Positions 11,870 through 23,553 of a stretch of DNA of 64,000 bases are shown here, in pieces. The position numbers were made by a program, and so were the translations under genes. Positions within the stretch are counted from its first letter, which is position 1, and each line of letters opens with the position of its first letter. The notes below the pieces were generated by a model. It was not told the DNA's origin. It did not search any database and was given only the letters and a program-made list of their open reading frames with translations. Source of the DNA: Liolophura sinensis (taxonomy: Eukaryota; Mollusca; Polyplacophora; Chitonida; Chitonidae); NCBI RefSeq assembly GCF_032854445.1, contig NC_088307.1:4216001-4280000 (forward strand). Reading direction: 5' to 3'.

Positions 11870-12922
11870 TTTCTCAGTATCACCCTAATTCCACAATCTT
11901 TTCGCACATGTCCCAGTATCACCCTAATTCCTCAACATTTTTGCACATGTCCCAGTATCACCCTAATTCCTCAACATTTTCGCACATGTCCGAGTATCAC
12001 CATAATTCCTCAACGTTTTCGCACATGTCCGAGTATCACCCTAATTCCTCAACATTTTCGCACATGTCCCAGTATCACCCTAATTCCTCAACGTTTTCGC
12101 ACATGTCCCAGTATCACCATAATTCCTCAACATTTTTGCACATGTCCCAGTATCACCCTAATTCCTCAACATTTTCTCACATGTCCCAGTATCACCCTAA
12201 TTCCTCAACATTTTCGCACATGTCCCAGTATCACCATAATTCCTCAACGTTTTCACACATGTCCCAGTATCACCATAATTCCTCAACATTTTTGCACATG
12301 TCCGAGTATCACCCTAATTCCTCAACATTTTCGCACATGTCCCAGTATTACCCTAATTCCTCAACATTTTCGCACATGTCCCAGTATCAACATAATTCCT
12401 TAACGTTTTCGCACATGTTCCAGTATCACCCTAATTCCTCAACATTTTCACACGTCCCAGTATCACCCTAATATCTCAACCTTTTCGCACATGTCCCAGT
12501 ATCACCATAATTCCTCAACGTTTTCGCACATGTCCCAGTATCACCCTAATTCCTCAACATTTTCTCACATGTCCCAGTATCACCCTAATTCCACAACCTT
12601 TTTGCATATGTCCCAGTATTACCCTAATTTCTCAACCTTTTCACACGTGTCCCAGTATTACCCTAATTTCTCAACATTTTCACACGTGTCCCAGTATTAC
12701 CCTAATTTCTCAACCTTTTCGCATATGTCCGAGTATTACCCTAATTTCTCAACTTTTTCACACATGTCCCAGTATCATCCTAATTTCTCAACATTTTTGC
12801 ACATGTCCCAGTATTACCCTAATTTCTCAACCTTTTCACACATGTCCCAGTATCACCATAATTCCTCAACCTTTTTGCATATGCTCCAGTATCACCATAA
12901 TTCCTCAATATTTTGGCATATG
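11870..12922 (+). repeat. 39-bp minisatellite, about 27 units
   Basis: The unit is 39 bp (13 codons), so an open frame runs through it: MSQYHPNSSTFSH repeated (11908-12471, then 12491-13036). A 2-bp deletion at about 12449 breaks the frame. Differences between units change the amino acid in most cases (CCT/CAT, CAG/GAG, TCG/TTG) rather than sitting at third positions. This fits a non-coding minisatellite better than a selected protein. Units after about 12600 form a second subtype (ATTACC, TTTCTC). Confidence 0.85.
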
Positions 12923-12942
12923 AAAGAGCAATTTTCAGTGCA

Positions 12943-13130
12943 ATGTTTGCACAGTTTTAATTTGATTTTGGAGACAAAACTTACATTGGTTGGATTTTCC
13001 AATTTCAGGGCTTCACAAAAAATACAATGTTGTTAATCCACACAGAATAATACCTTAAGAATACGCTTGAAACGACACCTTGCAAACATGCCAAAAGGTT
13101 GAAGAATTACAGTATTGACAAATTACTCAG
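12943..13130. repeat. Dispersed repeat flanking the minisatellite; second copy at 38406-38575
   Basis: Shared landmarks: TTGGTTGGATT, CAGGG-TTCACAAAA, CACAGAATAAT, CTT-AGAATA-GCTTGAA and GGTTGAAGAATTACAGTAT. The copy at 38.4 kb is preceded by a single piece of the 39-bp unit (CTCAACCCTTTTGCATAT). The minisatellite is therefore probably an expanded internal part of this element. Confidence 0.6.
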
Positions 13131-13180
13131 GTAAATTAAAGGCATTTGACAGTAACAGCATGCATATTCAGTTTGATACC

Positions 13181-13427
13181 CTCAAAAAATTAATCTGTTA
13201 AAGTTAACAGAAAGTCTGCTGTCTGAGTGATGCTGGAATGTGTTCTGTTATTGCAGCATTATTGTTCTGTTAAATGTAACACACATATACTTTTAATTCA
13301 ACATAACCATTCCATTAGACTAATATTAGGTTGACAATATTGTGTCATAATAAGAGAATTCAATCTAACATCACTCAGACAACTCAGACTTTCTGTTAAA
13401 TTTAACAGTTTCATTTTTTAAGTGCAG
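13181..13427. mobile_element. MITE-like inverted-repeat element, copy 2
   Basis: Left arm CAAAAAATTAATCTGTTA ... AACAGAAAGTCTGCTGTCTG and right arm CAGACTTTCTGTTAA ... TTTTTTAAGTG are inverted repeats of about 60 bp with a short AT-rich centre. No coding capacity. Confidence 0.7.
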
Positions 13428-14272
13428 AATACACCCAGCTGTTTTCAGTACGGCATATAATCGCTAGAAACTGGAAAGAATCGAAAAGTCGGGCATATTT
13501 CTCTTTATTTGAACAAAAGTAAATACAATTTGACGTATTTAACCCTGTAAAAACAGTTAAGACATGCGCGTACCAGTTTTCATCAGAAGTAGTAAAATTA
13601 CGATTTTGAGAAAAATAACTGGTTATATAATTTGAACATTACCTAGCATTAGTTCTTGTATGCGCATGCGTGAATTTAGTATCAACCCGCAAAAATCTGG
13701 TAAAATCAGAAATCGGACAAAAGTAGGCGAGGCCAGCACGACTGGCTTCTCCTTGACTCTTTTCGATATCAGCGTGTGTTGTTGTGCGGTGCGGAGAGGA
13801 GGTGTAAAGGTGGAAACACTAAGCAGCCAGCCAGCAATCTGTAGTAGACAGTAATCTAGATCATGTGAAAACAAACCAGGGTTCGTGACCCCCGTCTACT
13901 GCAATAAATGCCAGCCGTTTAAATTAACCGATTTATATAAAGCTATATATAGTATACGCCTTGGGTATTGTAGAGCACATTTTATTTACACTGTGTTCAA
14001 AATCTATCAATCAAAACCGCCGTACAATTCCAGGGTTATTTATATATGATTATAACTCAAAGGGGGAGAGGGCTCTTCTTTGTTAGAGCGATTGCCCATG
14101 TACTTTTTATTTGATTTTATTTATTTGATTGATGTCTTTTATTTACACTCTGTTAAAAATCTATCAATCAAAACTGCAGTACAATTCATAGGTAATCTAT
14201 ATACATGTATACTTATAATTTAAAGGGGGAGAGGGCTCCACTTTGTTAGAACGATTGCATATGTAATATTTA

Positions 14273-14412
14273 TTTGATTTATTTATTTGATTGATGTTTC
14301 ACGCCGCACTCAAGAATATTTCACTTTCACTGCGGTTGCCAAAATTATGGTGGCAGAGCCCTGGGTAGTCTCACAACCATCAGCATGTTGCTGCCAGACC
14401 TTCCAACGTACT
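14273..14412 (-). repeat. SINE family A, antisense fragment
   Basis: TTGATTGATGTTTCACGCCG, CACTCAAGAATATTTCACTT, AATTATGGTGG and CTGCCAGACCTTCC read as the reverse of the family A 3' half. A shorter version lies at about 18710-18805. Confidence 0.65.
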
Positions 14413-14754
14413 GTATTTTTTTACTGATATTGTGTTATCTATTTTGGGGATATATGTTTGCGCTGTGCTCAAGAATACCTTAATACCTTATGTTTGAATG
14501 AATATTTCACCACATCTCGCCAAGAACCTGACAAACCTTCCGAAAGGTCGCTGAAAAAAAGAGGAGAAGCTAGTTTTGAACCCACGAACTCATTGTTTGT
14601 GTTTTCCTGTGACCTTCGGCAAAGGGGATCGAACCATGGCTTGCCAGGAACGTCCAGCTATGTCAAATATGGGCGTCATATATGCATTAGAAAAACGGAC
14701 AAGTGGCAAAGCGATGATTTTCTCTTCGCCCATCGACACAATCCCTGTTCACCG

Positions 14755-15560
14755 CCTCGAAGTCGGGATCAAACCCAGGTCGGGTCATACTAAAGACTTT
14801 AAAGGAGAAGAAAACTTAAAAAGTGACACTATAGGCTGAATAGAGCACCTTTTTTTCTTTCTGGTGGTGCCTGCTGCATTATTTTGCGATTTTTCCTCGC
14901 CATACACGTAAAGCCTGAAAACGGCAAAGCTGGCATAAATCGCTGAGTCCATTTCGTCTTCCATCTTTAACACCTTGTAAATTATGTTGGGGGTGTGTTG
15001 CCTCTCAGCCAATGAGAGTCGTTAAAACTGCCGGCTTGTCCCTGTAAACTCGGAACCTACGTCCAACATTCCAGTTTATCGATCGTCAAGCGGAAAACGA
15101 ACTGTACTGTTAGCTACCTTCTGGGAAGAAGGGCTCTATTGTAAATGTACGAACTGCACTTCGGCGGTTTCCGACGGCAATTGTCCTCCTAACACAGAAG
15201 ACTTCAGGACTAGTTCTTAGGCAAAATGGAGTCGCCCACATCGGATTTTGGCGCTGATTTTATTTATAATTTATCAAGTTGAGGTACATATTAACATTTT
15301 TTTATGGCATGCACCTGCGAGGAAATGCATACTCTTTTCAATGGTATATGCTTGATATTTAAATTTTCTTCTCCTTTAAAGATGTTACTTGTTGCTGCCT
15401 CCCTTGGCGCTCAGCAGTGACAGACTAGAGCAAGGAAATATGACTGGCTGGCCCTGTCAGTATAATGTGACTGGGTGTGGTGTCATGTCTGGTGTCTTCG
15501 GCATGATACTTCAATCGCGGCATGAACTCGCCCAGCCAAAATTGTTCAGCGTAAAAGCTC
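14755..15560 (+). repeat. SINE family C split by a nested insertion
   Basis: The head part (CGAAGTCGGGATCAAACCC, GGTCGGGTCAT) ends at 14803. The body resumes at 15375 (TTGCTGCCTCCCTTGGCGCT ... AAATTGTTCAGCG). The intervening 571 bp is a separate element. The same nested structure is present in the other copy (19180-19990). Confidence 0.75.
14804..15374. mobile_element. 571-bp inverted-repeat element inserted at TTTAAA
   Basis: Ends are GGAGAAGAAAACTTAAA and its near-perfect reverse complement TTTAAATTTTCTTCTCC. TTTAAA occurs on both sides (14798-14803, 15375-15380), so the target duplication may be TTAA as for piggyBac-type elements. There is no transposase frame, so it is a MITE-like passenger. 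The counterpart is 19229-19798. Confidence 0.65.
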
Positions 15561-16387
15561 AAACATACATACTTGGCCGGGAGTGGTGTTTTTACCAAGA
15601 ATATTGCTTGCTTTGTCAACAGTGATATTTTTACCAAGGACATTGCTTGAATGGTGACGACTGGTGTTTTTACCAAGGATTTTGCTTGCTTGGTGAGGAG
15701 CGGTGTTTGTACCAATGGAAATTGCTTGCTTTGTCAACAGTCCGATTAAACTATCGATATAACTGTGAGCCTCTACGCTTGACGATGGCTTTAGGTGCTG
15801 CCACACGGATTAAACATTGATCGAATGAACCTAAAGATTGGCATCCATGAAAGTCGAGTGTCACTGTTTACCTGCAACAAACAGGGCCTTTCACCAATGT
15901 GATCACGTTTTCGAACCCACCTCTTGTTCCTTTGGCTGCGACTTAAAGTCAGGACCAAGAGAAAGTTGGTGGTATTCTCCGGGCACTCATAAACAGACCA
16001 CTGACTTCGGATTAGCTGTATAGTTAGATAATTATCTTGTCAGCAAATGATCCTTTACCAATTTGTGTCCTTTGTGTCGCCTCTTAAAACCAGATTATTA
16101 AAGCTAATGCAGAACCTTGTATATCCTCTAGAAAATCATTACACAGATCAATGTTTCAAAACCAGTAAAAATACATGATTGCATACTGTCTGATAATGTG
16201 ACATCTTGTCTGTAATATAGATTGCTGATAGGTTAATTTCTTTGTCTGGACGGCGAAAACACCAATCAAATAAATAAATAAATAAGTTTACGTGAAAAAC
16301 GATGTGTTGTTCGGTGGATTTTCCGGCAATTCTGCGATCGACTGGTTTCGCCAAGGTTTTTTGACAGTTCACTAATTCATCATTATG

Positions 16388-16525
16388 TTTGATTTGATTT
16401 ATTGATCCATTGATTAATGGAGTGATTGGTTGCTTAGTTAGTTGGTGGGTTGATTGGTTAGTTGATTGACCGAGTGATTCATTGATTTATTGATTGACTG
16501 ATTCATTCATTGCTTGATTATTGCC
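16388..16525. repeat. Degenerate TGAT/TTGG simple repeat
   Basis: Irregular runs of GATTGATTGATTGG type; the matching stretch in the other copy is about 21026-21165. A reversed tRNA-like stretch (GGGATTTGAACCCG) follows at about 16530-16620, probably a SINE head. Confidence 0.5.
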
Positions 16526-18005
16526 CGGTTGTTAGCATCACCAAATTGGCATGACTGGGATTTGAACCCGTTTCAGCATCGGTTATGAGCTAAGCTAAAC
16601 AAACACGCAGACCATCGGGAAGACTAACCGATGTTGTCTAACCCATAAGCTTATTGTTCTTTCTTCACTTTTCCTTTTTGCGCTCGTCAAAATAGGAAAA
16701 AATGCATGTTAATCTTAACCACATCAAGTCAAATATAGAATGTAGGTTGACAAGATTTGATAACATTTATCAAGACATTTCCCTGTCAAGGAGATCGACC
16801 CTGTTCGTCAGGCGCACTGATATCAATCTTGAAGGAGCAGGGAACCTATGATAACGGGGAGATAACTCCGTCACCCAAAACCTCCTTCAGATTTATCAGC
16901 GACTTCTACGTACTTGTGGCGTTTGGATGGTTCATGATGGCGAAAATCATCCGGAATCGATATCCGTCATTGTTAAATGTGTAGAGACAAGTGGTTTCCG
17001 ACTGCATTCTGGTCGTCGAGAACCAAGAGTATGTTAATAAACGAAGGCGGGTCAAAGTGCAGATTGATAGCATCTGTTTTACAGTTATGGAAGTGAGACA
17101 TGTGTTTCCGTCTGGGACCTCGGATCCAACTCGAACTGGTTTAGGTCTGTTAAAAGCCAAAATTGCAGGCTAACAGTATAAAAGATAACCCTAAGATTTT
17201 CTGCTGCGTAATAAACGTCAGACAGATTTACCGATACACATATTTTTTAAAAAAAGAAAGGAAAGTTAATTAATTTGCTTTTTTCAACATCTAAAAGAAG
17301 AAAATTTTCCCCGTAAATCTGGGAATCCTGACCAATTCAGCATCGACCGAGCAAATCTGACGGTGTCAAATTGGCATTTTGAATTGAAGGTACAGTTATT
17401 CTATTTATCTGTATTTAAAATCTATATTACTGGTATTTGTTTCACGGCGAATGATTTTTGTTTTCCTGTTTATTTGGTGGGTAATGCTCATGAAACTTCA
17501 TGTGGGTTGTGCGTTCCAGTCTGGTCTTTGTGGGTTCATTTCTGTTTCATTGTTAGTCAAGAACATCTCAATACATATTCATAATAATTCTTTAAAACTT
17601 CAAATCTCTATTGATGCATTCGTCAAATTACATTTTGTTTTAAATTTCTCCCGAAAAAATTCTATTTGGCAGAAAATAGTGTCCGTGCAAACACTCTCAT
17701 TGCATTGTTTATATTTAAAATGCCCGCTTGTGGGAGGACTCTGACAGGATTATATTCTCTTTTCAGGTTGCGTTTTTTTCTCACACCGAATGATTGTAAA
17801 ATTGTTAAGTACAATATGCTGTAATTACCCAAGTATAGATATATAGCACTTCATGTAAGTGACCTGGGCTGCGTAGGTGAAATCACTGGCTCGAATCCAG
17901 CCTTCGATAATTTGGTTGCTGCTAAAACCCTATAAGCCAGGTGACGGCCTATGATTTACATTGTCAAATCCGATTTTCCCCATATATAAGGATGTCTACC
18001 GTCAT

Positions 18006-18205
18006 NNNNNNNNNNNNNNNNNNNNNNNNNNNNNNNNNNNNNNNNNNNNNNNNNNNNNNNNNNNNNNNNNNNNNNNNNNNNNNNNNNNNNNNNNNNNNNN
18101 NNNNNNNNNNNNNNNNNNNNNNNNNNNNNNNNNNNNNNNNNNNNNNNNNNNNNNNNNNNNNNNNNNNNNNNNNNNNNNNNNNNNNNNNNNNNNNNNNNNN
18201 NNNNN
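18006..18205. other. Assembly gap (exactly 200 N)
   Basis: A round-number gap, so its real size is unknown. It sits precisely between two near-identical segments. Open frames that run through it are artefacts. Confidence 0.99.
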
Positions 18206-21200
18206 AAGCTATATATAGTATACGCCTTGTGTATTGTAGAGCACATTTTATTTACACTGTGTTCAAAATCTATCAATCAAAACCGCCGTACAATTCCAGG
18301 GTTATTTATATATGATTATAACTCAAAGGGGGGAGAGGGCTCTTCTTTGTTAGAGCGATTGCCCATGTACTTTTTATTTGATTTTATTTATTTGATTGAT
18401 GTCTTTTATTTACACTCTGTTAAAAATCTATCAATCAAAACTGCAGTACAATTCATAGGTAATCTATATACATGTATACTTATAATTTAAAGGGGGGGAG
18501 GGCTCTTCTTTGTTAGAGCGATTGCCCATGTACTTTCTATTTGATTTTATTTATTTGATTGATGTCTTTTATTTACACTCTGTTAAAAATCTATCAATCA
18601 AAACTGCAGTACAATTCATAGGTAATCTATATACATGTATACTTATAATTTAAAGGGGGGGGGCTCCACTTTGTTAGAACGATTGCATATGTAGTTTTTA
18701 TTTGATTTATTTATTTGATTGATGTTTCACGCCGCACTCAAAAATATTTCACTTTCACTGGGTAGTCTCACAACCATCAGCATGTTGCTGCAAGACCTTC
18801 CAACGTACTGTATTTTTTTTACTGATATTGTGTTATCTGTTTTTGGGATATATGTTTGCGCTGTACTCAAGAATACCTTAATACCTTATGTATGAATGAA
18901 TATTTCACCACATCTCGCCAAGAACCTGACAAACCTTCCGAAAGGTCGCTGAAAAAAAGAGGAGAAGCTAGTTTTGAACCCACGAACTCATTGTTTGTGT
19001 TTTCCTGTGACCTTCGGCAAAGGGGATCGAACCATGGCTTGCCAGGAACGTCCAGCTATGTCAAATATGGGCGTCATATATGCATTAGAAAAACGGACAA
19101 GTGGCAAAGCGATGATTTTCCCTTCGCCCATCGACACAATCCATGTTCACCAGTCTTCTGCTTCAATAAAATTTATCCGCCTCGAAGTCGGGATCAAACT
19201 CAGGTCGGGTCATACTAAAGACTTTAAAGGAGAAGAAAACTTAAAAAGTGACACTATAGGCTGAATAGAGCACCTTTTTTTCTTTCTGGTGGTGCCTGCT
19301 GCATTATTTTGCGAATTTTCCTCGCCATACACGTAAAGCCTGAAAACGGCAAAGCTGGCATAAATCGCTGAGTCCATTTCGTCTTCCATCTTTAACACCT
19401 TGTAAATTATGTTGGGGGCGTGTTGCCTCTCAGCCAATGAGAGTCGTTAAAACTGCCGGCTTGTCCCTGTAAACTCGGAACCTACGTCCAACATTCCAGT
19501 TTATCGATCGTCAAGCGGAAAACGAACTGTACTGTTAGCTACCTTCTGGGAAGAAGGGCTCTATCGTAAATGTACGAACTGCACTTCGGCGGTTTCCGAC
19601 GGCAATTGTCCTCCTAACACAGAAGACTTCAGGACTAGTTCTTAGGCAAAATGGAGTCGCCCACATCGGATTTTGGCGCTGATTTTATTTATAATTTATC
19701 AAGTTGAGGTACATATTAAAATTTTTTATGGCATGCACCTGCGAGGAAATGCATACTCTTTTCAATGGTATATGCTTGATATTTAAATTTTCTTCTCCTT
19801 TAAAGATGTTACTTGTTGCTGCCTCCCTTGGCGCTCAGCAGTGACAGGCTAGAGCAAGGAAATATGACTGGCTGGCCCTGTCAGTATAATGTGACTGGGT
19901 GTGGTGTCATGTCTGGTGTCTTCGGCATGATACTTCAGTCGCGGCATGAACTCGCCCAGCCAAAATTGTTCAGCGTAAAAGCTCAAACATACATACTTGG
20001 CCGGGAGTGGCGTTTTTACCAAGAATATTGCTTGCTTTGTCAACAGTGATATTTTTACCAAGGACATTGCTTGAATGGTGACGACTGGTGTTTTTACCAA
20101 GGATTTTGCTTGCTTGGTGAGGAGCGGTGTTGGTACCAAGGGAAATTGCTTGCCTTGTCAACAGTCCGATTAAACTATCGATATAACTGTGAGCCTCTAC
20201 GCTTGACGATGGCTTTAGGTGCTGCCACACGGATTAAACATTGATCGAATGAACCTAAAGATTGGTATCCATGAAAGTCGAGTGTCACTGTTTACCTGCA
20301 ACAAACAGGGCCTTTCACCAATGTGATCACGTTTTCGAGCCCATCTCTTGTTCCTTTGGTTGCGACTTAAAGTCAGGACCAAGAGAAAGTTGGTGGTATT
20401 CTCCGGGCACTCATAAACATGACCCGCCGTTATATAAGTGAATATTCCAGAGTACGGTGTTAAGCACAAATCGATTCAAAAAGATGACTAAATAAGTATT
20501 ATTGTTTACTTGTTAATCTAAAGATTGGCCGATTGTCATTGTATCAAACAAATGGTTGTCTTGATGAATGACTGCATGGCTGAAAGATTAAACAGTTGGT
20601 CAGAACTCTAACTGAACAGTACACTGGTTTAACAGACCACTGACTTCGGATTAGCTGTATAGTTAGATAATTATCTTGTCAGCAAATGATCCTTTACCAA
20701 TTTGTGTCCTTTGTGTCGCCTCTTAAAACCAGATTATTAAAGCTAATGCAGAACCTTGTATATCCTCTAGAAAATCATTACACAGATCAATGTTTCAAAA
20801 CCAGTAAAAATACATGATTGCATACTGTCTGATAATGTGACATCTTGTCTGTAATATAGATTGCTGATAGGTTAATTTCTTTGTCTGGACGGCGAAAACA
20901 CCAATCAAATAAATAAATAAATAAGTTTACGTGAAAAACGATGTGTTGTTCGGTGGATTTTCCCACAATTCTGCGATCGACTGGTTTCGCCAAGGTTTTT
21001 TGACAGTTCACTAATTCATCATTATGTTTGGTTTGATTTATTGGTCCATTGATTAATGGAGTGATTGGTTGCTTAGTTAGTTGGTGGGTTGATTGGTTAG
21101 TTGATTGACCGAGTGATTCATTGATTTATTGATTGACTGATTCATTCATTGCTTGATTATTGCCCGGTTGTTAGCATCCCCAAATTGGCATGACTGGGAT

Positions 21201-22673
21201 TTGAACCCGTTTCAGCATCGGTTATGAGTTAAGCTAAACAAACAAGCAGACCATCGGGAAGACTAACCGATGTTGTCTAACCCATAAGCTTATTGCTCTT
21301 TCTTCACTTTTCCTTTTTGCGCTCGTCAAAATAGGAAAAAATGCATGTTAATCTTAACCACATCAAGTCAAATATAGAATGTAGGTTGACAAGATTTGCT
21401 GCGTCCATTAGTAATGATAATGCATTGATAACATTTATCAAGACATTTCCCTGTCAAGGAGATCGACCTTGTTCGTCAGGCGCACTGATATCAATCTTGA
21501 AGGAGCAGGGAACCTATGATAACGGGGAGATAACTCCGTCACCCAAAACCTCCTTCAGATTTATCAGCGACTTCTACGTACTTGTGGCGTTTGGATGGTT
21601 CATGATGGCGAAAATCATCCGGAATCGATATCCGTCATTGTTAAATGTGTAGAGACAAGTGGTTTCCGACTGCATTCTGGTCGTCGAGAACCAAGAGTAT
21701 GTTAATAAACGAAGGCGGGTCAAAGTGCAGATTGATAGCATCTGTTTTACAGTTATGGAAGTGAGACATGTGTTTCCGTCTGGGACCTCGGATCCAACTC
21801 GAACTGGTTTAGGTCTGTTAAAAGCCAAAATTGCAGGCTAACAGTATAAAAGATAACCCTAAGATTTTCTGCTGCGTAATAAACGTCAGACAGATTTACC
21901 GATACACATATTTTTTAAAAAAAGAAAGGAAAGTTAATTAATTTGCTTTTTTCAACATCTAAAAGAAGAAAATTTTCCCCGTAAATCTGGGAATCCTGAC
22001 CAATTCAGCATCGACCGAGCAAATCTGACGGTGTCAAATTGGCATTTTGAATTGAAGGTACAGTAATTCTATTTATCTGTATTTAAAATCTATATTACTG
22101 GTATTTGTTTCACGGCGAATGATTTTTGTTTTCCTGTTTATTTGGTGGGTAATGCTCATGAAACTTCATGTGGGTTGTGCGTTCCAGTCTGGTCTTTGTG
22201 GGTTCATTTCTGTTTCATTGTTAGTCAAGAACATCTCAATACATATTCATAATAATTCTTTAAAACTTCAAATCTCTATTGATGCATTCGTCAAATTACA
22301 TTTTGTTTTAAATTTCTCCCGAAAAAATTCTATTTGGCAGAAAATAGTGTCCGTGCAAACACTCTCATTGCATTGTTTATATTTAAAATGCCCGCTTGTG
22401 GGAGGACTCTGACAGGATTATATTCTCTTTTCAGGTTGCGTTTTTTTCTCACACCGAATGATTGTAAAATTGTTAAGTACAATATGCTGTAATTACCCAA
22501 GTATAGATATATAGCACTTCATGTAAGTGACCTGGGCTGCGTAGGTGAAATCACTGGCTCGAATCCAGCCTTCGATAATTTGGTTGCTGCTAAAACCCTA
22601 TAAGCCAGGTGACGGCCTATGATTTACATTGTCAAATCCGATTTTCCCCATATATAAGGATGTCTACCGTCAT
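18206..22673. repeat. Right copy of the near-identical segment, starting at the N gap
   Basis: Begins at the same sequence as 13940 and ends where the left copy is cut (GTCTACCGTCAT). It is longer because it has a third ~165-bp unit (about 18410-18575), 25 bp at 19152-19177, about 215 bp at 20417-20631 and 29 bp at 21397-21425. Otherwise near-identical by eye, as expected for two alleles. No protein gene recognised. Confidence 0.9.
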
Positions 22674-23344
22674 ATTACTGTGCAATTCTTCATTGTATTT
22701 AAACGTCGATCGAATAAAAAAAGAATTTCTACATAATGTGGTATTAAAGCTGGCCAACTTAACCCAGTGTTTTTATTTCGTGAAAAATTCTTCAGCAACA
22801 AAGCGATTTTTAGGCTTTTGTCATAAGCTTGGGCGTCGAGAATGTGTTGAAACTGTTAATGTGTTCTGGACAGCATTTCTTGACTTGCTAAATTAAACAA
22901 CACGCATACCAGAAAAAACAAGCAAATAGACATATGCAATACGTTAATCACACTCAACCGTGCAATGCTGAAACCCCTGGAGTCCGAATTATTAAAAATA
23001 TATATTACGAACTAAATATCATTTTAAGAACGAATACTTAAATGTTTATGCTCCTTAGATGAAGACTTACTCTCGGTGTACGCTCTCACATCAACCGTTA
23101 TTTACATACTGTCATAATTCCGCCATTGGCAAAATATCCAGAATAAAGGCAATATGTACTGGCTGACATGAGACTCGAACTCACGATATACTATGCTTAC
23201 TCCAAGCACTAAATCAGCTCAATGGTATCGCCATAGTTGATCAAAACCTGGGAATCTGTGAAGCTAGATAGTTTGTGGAGCTATTGATGAAGAAATGAAT
23301 GAATGCTATTCTGTGCTATGGGTGATTGGCGTTTAATCCGCTTC
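22674..23344. other. Single-copy sequence upstream of oxygenase 2
   Basis: AT-rich; no gene recognised. It should hold the 5' exon and promoter of the 23554 gene, but no convincing TATA or donor could be picked. Confidence 0.4.
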
Positions 23345-23455
23345 TGTTTGTGCTCTGCCCGGTTTCCTCCCACAATAATGCTGGCCGCCGTCGTATGTGA
23401 AGTATTTTTGAGAACCAGGTACGGCGTAAAACCCTAATCAAATAAATAAACAAAA
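23345..23455 (+). repeat. SINE family A, 3' fragment
   Basis: CTCTGCCCGGTTTCCTCCCA, AATGCTGGCCGCCGTCGTAT, TACGGCGTAAAACCC and CAATCAAATAAATAAA give a clean 3' half just upstream of the oxygenase 2 coding exon. Confidence 0.75.
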
Positions 23456-23553
23456 TGTGTTTGTGTATATATGCGCTTATAATCCTGTAAATTATCAATC
23501 GGCAATCGGTTTTGGTTTTACAACCACAGGAACGACTTTCTGGGATCGTGTAA

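Larger units (their letters stand above)
13940..18005. repeat. Left copy of a near-identical ~4.1-kb segment, ending at the N gap
   Basis: Collinear with 18206-22673. The right edge of this copy and the left edge of the other both abut the 200-N gap. It contains two units of a ~165-bp repeat (13988-14270), SINE A and C copies, a TTTAAA-flanked insertion and TGAT-type simple repeats at 16388-16525. No protein gene is recognised. Differences from the other copy are a few substitutions and indels of about 25, 29 and 215 bp. Confidence 0.9.

Noticed and set aside
11908-13036. Two long open frames with a 13-residue repeat as genes
   Set aside because: The frame exists because the unit is 39 bp. 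Unit differences ignore codon structure, and a 2-bp deletion splits the array.
17941-18315. Open frames spanning the gap
   Set aside because: They consist mostly of N and join unrelated ends.
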